Source: Streptomyces roseochromogenus subsp. oscitans DS 12.976
Lineage (GTDB): Bacteria; Actinomycetota; Actinomycetes; Streptomycetales; Streptomycetaceae
Length of the DNA: 10,784 bases
Assembly: GCF_000497445.1 (NCBI RefSeq)
Contig: NZ_CM002285.1
Span: 7,589,534 to 7,600,317, forward strand
Direction of reading: 5' to 3'
Shown: positions 6,530 to 10,784 of the stretch, piece by piece
How the letters are laid out: each line of letters opens with the position of its first letter
Numbering within the stretch: position 1 is the stretch's first letter
The notes under the pieces: model-generated
Told to the model about the DNA's origin: nothing
What the model saw: the letters and a program-made list of their open reading frames with translations, nothing else
The model's database searches: none
Position numbers and translations under genes: made by a program

Positions 6530-6860
6530 GCCGGAACAGGTCCAGCAGGCTCGCGTCCAGCCGCACCCGGCCCGTGCCCCAGGCGGACGCGAAGTTCAGC
6601 TCGCCGGCCACCAGGGACACCAGATCGTCCCCGGCCATGGCGAGCCCGATCTGCGCCTTCTCCCGCGGCGGGCCGGGGTGTGTGCCGTCCACCTCGATCC
6701 GGCCGCCCGTCATCCGGCCGGCGAAGGTGACATCCAGATCGGTGATGTGACAGCTCACCGAGCGGTCCAGGGCGGCGGCCGCGCGCGCGTCGCCCTCGGC
6801 GCCCTGCATGTTGTCCGAAAGCTTTCCCAGTGCGGCGCGGCACTCCTCGATCGTGGCCAT
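6513..6860 (-). CDS. SCP2 sterol-carrier-like domain protein
   Basis: The 115-residue product looks like a single small SCP2 (sterol carrier protein 2) fold: an N-terminal helical stretch, a beta-rich middle (VSCHITDLDVTF...GRIEVDG) and the typical C-terminal pattern GELNFASAWGTGRVRLD followed by LLDLFRLRKLL. Proteins of this fold bind lipids or other hydrophobic ligands in a cavity. Bacterial single-domain members mostly lack known ligands, so I infer only a cytosolic hydrophobic-ligand-binding role. The ATG at 6858-6860 has no clear ribosome-binding site; TACCGT ends eight bases before it, so the transcript is probably leaderless or nearly so. The gene is divergent from the 99-aa gene across 42 bp. 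Its stop overlaps the ATPase gene tail to tail (6513-6529), with no visible terminator. Confidence 0.8.
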   Translation of the reverse strand: MATIEECRAALGKLSDNMQGAEGDARAAAALDRSVSCHITDLDVTFAGRMTGGRIEVDGTHPGPPREKAQIGLAMAGDDLVSLVAGELNFASAWGTGRVRLDASLLDLFRLRKLL

Positions 6861-6868
6861 CGCCCACG

Positions 6869-6874
6869 ACGGTA
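6869..6874 (-). promoter_or_regulatory. -10 element for the SCP2-like gene
   Basis: On the minus strand GGGGTACCGT is followed by eight bases and ATG. This predicts a leader of at most one or two bases. The expected -35 position (about 6892-6898) falls on the opposing -10 element. Confidence 0.5.
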
Positions 6875-6890
6875 CCCCAGCGGTTCGGGG

Positions 6891-6896
6891 TAGCGT
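6891..6896 (+). promoter_or_regulatory. -10 element of a leaderless promoter for the 99-aa gene
   Basis: TAGCGT is followed by CGGGGC and then ATG at 6903, the classic TANNNT-N6-ATG leaderless spacing. No proper Shine-Dalgarno site precedes the ATG. The expected -35 position (about 6867-6873) overlaps the -10 of the divergent SCP2-like gene. Confidence 0.6.
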
Positions 6897-6902
6897 CGGG
6901 GC

Positions 6903-7202
6903 ATGAACGACTCGGTTCCGCAGACGGAGACCCCGCAGGATTCGGTGCGGGAGGCGGTGGAGGCACCGGAGGCGTACGACCCCGCCGCGCCCGCCCCCCT
7001 GAACGTCCCGCGCACCCCCACCGGCGACGCCGAGGTCGACGCCCAGCTGCGGCGGCTGGCCGACGCCGACCACCTCGCCACCGACGGGCACATCGAGGTG
7101 TACGAGGATGTACACGGGGGGCTGCGCGACGCGCTCATCGCGCTCGACGCCCGCCCGGCACCTCCGGTTCCCACCCGTCACCCGACCACCGCCCCTCAAT
7201 GA
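6903..7202 (+). CDS. Small conserved-position hypothetical protein (99 aa)
   Basis: I do not recognise a domain. The first 45 or so residues are rich in Glu, Pro, Ala and Thr and look disordered. Residues about 45-83 (DAEVDAQLRRLADADHL... and YEDVHGGLRDALIALD) could form two amphipathic helices. The tail is Pro/Thr-rich. There is no signal peptide or membrane segment. It sits directly before tlyA, where M. tuberculosis has the small hypothetical Rv1693, so it may be the positional counterpart; this rests on gene order and size class, not on sequence identity I could test. The start is supported by a TANNNT hexamer six bases upstream. The gap to tlyA is 59 bp and holds a short hairpin, so the two genes may or may not share a transcript. 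Confidence 0.7.
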   Translation: MNDSVPQTETPQDSVREAVEAPEAYDPAAPAPLNVPRTPTGDAEVDAQLRRLADADHLATDGHIEVYEDVHGGLRDALIALDARPAPPVPTRHPTTAPQ

Positions 7203-7224
7203 GACCCTTCGGGTCGCACCTTTT
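7203..7224 (+). terminator. Weak terminator or attenuator-like hairpin
   Basis: Directly after the stop codon of the 99-aa gene, GACCC (7203-7207) pairs with GGGTC (7211-7215) around the triloop TTC, and TTTT follows at 7221-7224 after a five-base gap. The stem is only 5 bp and the T run is displaced, so termination would be partial at best. Confidence 0.3.
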
Positions 7225-7261
7225 GGATTGTCGTACCACCAGAGCAGGAGCTGAACCGAAC

Positions 7262-8077
7262 GTGGCAGGAGTCGCACGCCGTCGTCTGGACGCGGAGCTG
7301 GTCCGCCGGAAGCTCGCGCGTTCGCGTGAGCACGCCAGCCAGCTGATCGCCGCCGGGCGGGTCACCGTCGGCAAGACCGTGGCGACCAAGCCGGCCACCC
7401 AGGTGGAGACGGCCGCCGCGATCGTGGTCCAGGCCGACGACAGCGACCCCGACTACGTCTCCCGGGGCGGGCACAAGCTCGCCGGCGCGCTGCAGGCCTT
7501 CGTCCCGCAGGGGCTGGTGGTCGAGGGCCGGCGCGCGCTGGACGCCGGCGCGTCCACCGGTGGCTTCACCGATGTCCTGCTGCGCGCGGGCGCCGCCCAT
7601 GTCGTTGCCGTCGACGTCGGGTACGGCCAGCTCGCCTGGTCTCTCCAGAGCGATGAACGCGTCACCGTCAAGGACCGTACGAACGTACGCGAGTTGACGC
7701 TCGAGGCGATCGATGGGGAACCTGTGGATCTTGTCGTGGGCGATCTGTCCTTCATTCCGCTCGGGCTGGTGCTGCCGGCCTTGATGCGGTGCGTGAAGCC
7801 GGACGCCGACCTGGTGATGATGGTCAAACCGCAGTTCGAGGTGGGGAAGGAGCGGCTCGGCAGCGGGGGTGTCGTACGGAGTCCGCAGCTGCGGGCGGAG
7901 GCCGTGCGGGCAGTGGCCGAGAAGGCCTGGGAGCTGGGGCTCGGGGTGCAGGGAGTCACCGCCAGTCCGCTGCCCGGGCCCTCGGGGAACGTGGAGTACT
8001 TTCTCTGGCTGCGGGCGGGGGCACCCCAGGTGGACCCGGCCGACGTCGACCGTGCAGTGGCGGAGGGGCCGCGTTGA
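7262..8077 (+). CDS. tlyA: TlyA family rRNA 2'-O-methyltransferase
   Basis: The 271-residue protein aligns well, from memory, with mycobacterial TlyA, which uses SAM to methylate the 2'-O of C1409 in 16S and C1920 in 23S rRNA; loss of TlyA gives capreomycin resistance there. Residues about 5-65 form the S4 RNA-binding domain (DAELVRRKLARSREHASQLI). The RrmJ/FtsJ-like Rossmann domain follows, with SAM motif DAGASTGGF (D94-F102). The K-D-K-E active-site tetrad appears as K72, D161, K189 and E245. The full-length N-terminus resembles the TlyA-II type that acts on both subunits. GTG at 7262 is chosen for its homologous N-terminus and AGGAG at 7246-7250, a rather long 11-nt spacer. The frame runs open upstream to 6830, but that part covers the 99-aa gene in another frame. 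The stop overlaps nadK. Confidence 0.95.
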   Translation: MAGVARRRLDAELVRRKLARSREHASQLIAAGRVTVGKTVATKPATQVETAAAIVVQADDSDPDYVSRGGHKLAGALQAFVPQGLVVEGRRALDAGASTGGFTDVLLRAGAAHVVAVDVGYGQLAWSLQSDERVTVKDRTNVRELTLEAIDGEPVDLVVGDLSFIPLGLVLPALMRCVKPDADLVMMVKPQFEVGKERLGSGGVVRSPQLRAEAVRAVAEKAWELGLGVQGVTASPLPGPSGNVEYFLWLRAGAPQVDPADVDRAVAEGPR

Positions 8078-8979
8078 CACAGAACCTGGCGCGTACTGTT
8101 TTCCTGCTCGCCCACACCGGGCGGCCCGCGGCGATCCGCAGTGCGGAACTCGTCGTCAAGGGCCTGCTGCGGCATGACATCGGGGTGCGGGTGCTGGAGG
8201 AGGAGGCGCGCGACCTGCCGTTGCCTGACGAGGTGGTGCTGGTCAAGGAGGCGACTCCGCAGTGCCTCGACGGCTGCGAGCTGCTGATCGTGCTCGGCGG
8301 CGACGGCACGCTGCTGCGGGGGGCGGAGTTCGCCAGGGCCTCGGGGGTGCCGATGCTCGGCGTCAACCTCGGCCGCGTGGGGTTCCTCGCGGAGGCCGAG
8401 CGGGACGACCTCGATCGGGTGGTTGACCGGGTGGTGGCGCGGTCGTACGAGGTCGAGGAGCGGATGACCGTCGATGTCGTCGTGCACCGCAACGGGGACC
8501 TCGTGCACACGGACTGGGCGCTGAACGAGGCGGCCGTGCAGAAGGCCGGCGCCGAGAAGCTGCTGGAAGTCGTGCTGGAGATCGACGGGCGGCCGGTGTC
8601 GGAGTTCGGGTGCGACGGGGTGATCCTGTCCACGCCCACCGGGTCCACGGCGTATGCGTTCTCCGCGGGCGGGCCCGTGGTGTGGCCCGAGGTGGAGGCG
8701 TTGTTGATGGTGCCGATCAGTGCGCACGCGCTGTTCGCCAAGCCGCTGGTCACGTCGCCGGATTCGGTGCTCGCCGTGGAAGTGCTGCCGCACATCTCGC
8801 CCGGGGTGCTGTGGTGCGACGGGCGGCGGACCGTGGAGTTGCCGCCGGGGGCGCGGGTGGAGGTGCGGCGGGGGGCCGTGCCGGTGCGGCTGGCTCGGCT
8901 GCATCACTCGTCCTTCACCGATCGGCTGGTGGCGAAGTTCGCGCTGCCGACCACGGGATGGCGGGGGGCGCCTCACTAG
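8074..8979 (+). CDS. nadK: NAD kinase
   Basis: The 301-residue cytosolic enzyme (also called ppnK) phosphorylates NAD to NADP, supplying NADPH pathways. Signature residues are GGDGT (G75-T79) in LIVLGGDGTLL, NLGRVGFLAE, the NE pair (N151-E152) and TPTGSTAY (T187-Y194) in the C-terminal beta-sandwich. Length is typical for actinobacterial NadK. The start is TTG at 8074, overlapping the tlyA stop as TTGA, with GGAGG at 8062-8066 and a 7-nt spacer. The protein begins MTQNLARTVFLLAHTGR, where the family's first beta strand should start. The rare start codon plus coupling suggests expression tied to tlyA. The frame extends upstream within tlyA without protein-like content. Confidence 0.96.
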   Translation: MTQNLARTVFLLAHTGRPAAIRSAELVVKGLLRHDIGVRVLEEEARDLPLPDEVVLVKEATPQCLDGCELLIVLGGDGTLLRGAEFARASGVPMLGVNLGRVGFLAEAERDDLDRVVDRVVARSYEVEERMTVDVVVHRNGDLVHTDWALNEAAVQKAGAEKLLEVVLEIDGRPVSEFGCDGVILSTPTGSTAYAFSAGGPVVWPEVEALLMVPISAHALFAKPLVTSPDSVLAVEVLPHISPGVLWCDGRRTVELPPGARVEVRRGAVPVRLARLHHSSFTDRLVAKFALPTTGWRGAPH

Positions 8980-9017
8980 AAAGAGCGGCCTGTGTGCACT
9001 CGCCGCCCCGGACCTCG

Positions 9018-9023
9018 TATGGT
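9018..9023 (+). promoter_or_regulatory. -10 element of a possible private leaderless promoter for recN
   Basis: TATGGT is followed by seven bases and GTG at 9031. It lies in the only real gap of the tlyA-nadK-recN run (51 bp). I see no LexA box (GAAC-N4-GTTC) and no RecA-NDp element at the matching position upstream. Confidence 0.45.
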
Positions 9024-9030
9024 CTGTTCC

Positions 9031-10761
9031 GTGTTGGAGGAGATGCGGATACGGTCGCTCGGGGTCATCGACGATGCCGTCGTCGAGCTGTCGCCCGGGT
9101 TCACCGCGGTCACCGGTGAGACAGGTGCGGGCAAGACCATGGTGGTCACCAGCCTGGGGCTGCTGCTCGGTGGGCGGGCGGACCCGGCGCTCGTGCGGAT
9201 CGGGGCCGAGAAGGCGGTTGTGGAGGGCCGGGTCAGCGTCCCCGCGGACGCCGCCGCCGTCGTACGCGCCGAGGAGGCCGGGGCCGAGCTGGACGACGGG
9301 TCCCTGCTGATCAGCCGTACCGTTTCCGCCGAGGGCCGGTCCCGGGCCCATCTGGGCGGGCGGTCGGTGCCGGTCGGACTGCTCGCCGAGCTGGCCGACG
9401 ACCTGGTGGCCGTGCACGGGCAGACCGACCAGCAGGGGCTGCTGAAGCTGTCCAGACAGCGGCAGGCGCTGGACCGGTACGCGGGCGACGCCGTCGCCGT
9501 GCCGCTCGCCAAGTACACCGAGGCCTACCGCCGGCTGCGGGCCGTCTCCGCCGAGCTGGAGGAGATCACCACGCGCGCGCGTGAGCGGGCGCAGGAAGCC
9601 GACATGCTGCGGTACGGCCTTGAGGAGATCGCCGCCGTGGAGCCGCGGGCCGGCGAGGACGTCGAGCTGGCCGAGGAGGCCGAGCGACTGGGGCACGCGG
9701 AGGCGCTGTCGTCCGCCGCGACGGCCGCGCACGCCGGGCTCGCGGGCAATCCCGAGGACCCCGAGGGGATCGACGCCTCGACCCTGGTCGCGGGGGCCCA
9801 TCGGGCGCTGGAGGCCGTGCGGTCGCACGATCCGGCGCTGGCCTCCCTCGCCGATCGCATCGGCGAGATCGGGATCCTGCTCGGCGATGTCGCCGGGGAG
9901 CTGGCCGGGTACGCCGACGACCTCGACGCCGATCCGCTGCGGCTGGCCGCCGTGGAGGAGCGCAGGGCGGCCCTGAACGCGCTCACGCGGAAGTACGGCG
10001 ACGACATCAACGCCGTACTGGCCTGGGCGGAGCAGGGTGCCGCCCGGCTCACCGAGCTGGACGGCGACGACGAGCGGCTGGAGGAGCTGACCGCCGAGCG
10101 GGACGCGCTCCGCACCGAACTGGGCGGGCTCGCCCAGGCGTTGACGGATGCCCGGGCCGAGGCCGCCGAGCGGTTCGCCGCCGCCGTGACGGCCGAGCTG
10201 GCCTCGCTGGCGATGCCCCACGCACGCGTGTCCTTCGCCATCCGGCAGACCGAGGACCCGGAGGGCGTCGAGGTCGGCGGGCGTGCGGTGGCGTACGGGC
10301 CGTCCGGCGTGGACGAGGTCGAGCTGCTGCTCGCCCCGCACCCGGGCGCGCCGCCCCGGCCCATCGCCAAGGGCGCGTCCGGCGGTGAACTGTCCCGCGT
10401 GATGCTCGCCGTCGAGGTCGTGTTCGCGGGCACGGACCCCGTGCCGACGTACCTCTTCGACGAGGTCGACGCCGGTGTCGGCGGCAAGGCCGCGGTCGAG
10501 ATCGGGCGACGCCTCGCGAAGCTCGCCAGGACCGCACAGGTCGTCGTGGTCACCCACCTGCCCCAGGTCGCCGCCTTCGCCGACCGGCAGCTGCTGGTCG
10601 AGAAGACCAACGACGGGTCGGTCACCCGCTCCGGAGTGAAGGTGCTGGAGGGCGAGGAGCGGATCCGCGAGCTGTCCCGGATGCTGGCCGGCCAGGAGGA
10701 CTCCGAGACGGCCCGCGCACACGCCGAGGAACTGCTGGCGACGGCCCGGGCGGACGGGTGA
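9031..10761 (+). CDS. recN: DNA repair protein RecN
   Basis: The 576-residue product is an SMC-like ATPase that acts at DNA double-strand breaks with RecA. The N-terminal half has Walker A GETGAGKT (G29-T36), followed by RNF-type segments such as the QTDQQ loop (VAVHGQTDQQGLLK). Long Glu/Ala/Arg/Leu-rich stretches at roughly residues 160-215 and 330-390 fit the two coiled-coil arms. The C-terminal half has the ABC signature KGASGGELSRVM (S450-E453) and Walker B YLFDEVDAGVGG (D477, E478). Length matches the family. I chose GTG at 9031, giving VLEEMRIRSLG, because TATGGT sits seven bases upstream. The alternatives are ATG at 9019, whose A lies within that hexamer, and ATG at 9043, which GGAGG precedes too closely. 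The gene is 51 bp after nadK. Confidence 0.95.
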   Translation: MLEEMRIRSLGVIDDAVVELSPGFTAVTGETGAGKTMVVTSLGLLLGGRADPALVRIGAEKAVVEGRVSVPADAAAVVRAEEAGAELDDGSLLISRTVSAEGRSRAHLGGRSVPVGLLAELADDLVAVHGQTDQQGLLKLSRQRQALDRYAGDAVAVPLAKYTEAYRRLRAVSAELEEITTRARERAQEADMLRYGLEEIAAVEPRAGEDVELAEEAERLGHAEALSSAATAAHAGLAGNPEDPEGIDASTLVAGAHRALEAVRSHDPALASLADRIGEIGILLGDVAGELAGYADDLDADPLRLAAVEERRAALNALTRKYGDDINAVLAWAEQGAARLTELDGDDERLEELTAERDALRTELGGLAQALTDARAEAAERFAAAVTAELASLAMPHARVSFAIRQTEDPEGVEVGGRAVAYGPSGVDEVELLLAPHPGAPPRPIAKGASGGELSRVMLAVEVVFAGTDPVPTYLFDEVDAGVGGKAAVEIGRRLAKLARTAQVVVVTHLPQVAAFADRQLLVEKTNDGSVTRSGVKVLEGEERIRELSRMLAGQEDSETARAHAEELLATARADG

Positions 10762-10774
10762 GGGGCCGGGCGGG

Positions 10775-10780
10775 TACCTT
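10775..10780 (+). promoter_or_regulatory. Putative -10 element of the next, unseen gene
   Basis: TACCTT follows a GC-rich stretch 14 bp after the recN stop. In this window four genes start 6 or 7 bases after such a hexamer. If that rule holds, the next start codon lies just beyond the right edge, near 10787. It rests on the hexamer alone. Confidence 0.3.
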
Positions 10781-10784
10781 CGCG

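Larger units (their letters stand above)
6867..6898. promoter_or_regulatory. 12-bp inverted repeat carrying both divergent -10 elements
   Basis: CGACGGTACCCC (6867-6878) and GGGGTAGCGTCG (6887-6898) are inverted copies with 11 of 12 matches, separated by the 8 bp AGCGGTTC. The inner 6-bp arms (TACCCC/GGGGTA) are perfect. Each arm contains the -10 of the gene it faces. The dyad lies upstream of both predicted transcription starts, so it acts as DNA, not as an RNA hairpin. It could be an operator or simply two copies of one promoter module. Confidence 0.65.

Noticed and set aside
7228..7236. TTGTCGTAC upstream of tlyA as a damage-response element
   Set aside because: Only 6 of 9 positions match and no TANNNT follows at the required spacing.
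7453..10722. A 1089-codon open frame on the minus strand opposite tlyA, nadK and recN
   Set aside because: It spans three well-recognised genes and has the Arg/Gly/His/Pro/Gln-rich composition of a shadow frame in GC-rich DNA; no domain is recognisable.

Overview
The window looks like core chromosome of a high-GC actinomycete, almost certainly Streptomyces or a close relative. The coding DNA is very GC-rich with G or C at most third positions, GTG and TTG starts are used, several genes lack a Shine-Dalgarno and carry a TANNNT hexamer 6-8 nt before the start codon, and there is a 19-bp iron box of the DmdR/IdeR type. I saw no TTA leucine codon in any gene called here. There is no tRNA, rRNA, CRISPR array, insertion sequence or prophage gene, and no stretch over 300 bases without a gene.

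Layout from left to right: (1) the 3' part of a gene for a TPR-like protein with a long Arg/Asp/Gly-rich disordered N-terminal region, closed by a strong hairpin shared with the convergent DUF1015 gene; (2) the DUF1015 gene (minus strand), divergent from a HAD-family phosphatase gene that resembles mycobacterial glycerol-3-phosphate phosphatase; (3) an iron-box-controlled, translationally coupled three-gene ABC importer cassette (two FecCD permeases and an FhuC/FecE-type ATPase) with no binding-protein gene; (4) a small SCP2 sterol-carrier-like gene on the minus strand that overlaps the end of the ATPase gene tail to tail and is divergent from a 99-aa unknown gene; (5) tlyA, nadK (ppnK) and recN, all on the plus strand; (6) 23 bases of the next intergenic region.

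From memory of the M. tuberculosis map, TPR-like protein, HAD phosphatase, small hypothetical, tlyA, ppnK, recN matches the order Rv1691 to Rv1696. Here that block appears to be split by the DUF1015 gene and by the iron-uptake plus SCP2 genes. The outer genes cover rRNA 2'-O-methylation (TlyA), NADP supply (NadK), double-strand-break repair (RecN) and probably glycerophosphate turnover (HAD). The inserted cassette serves ferric-siderophore import.

I found no evidence for an exotic new system. The most interesting signals are regulatory: a near-perfect 12-bp inverted repeat that places the same -10 module on both strands between the SCP2 and 99-aa genes; an iron box overlapping the start of a leaderless transporter mRNA; a possible PafBC (RecA-NDp) promoter before the phosphatase gene; and a possible private leaderless promoter for recN.
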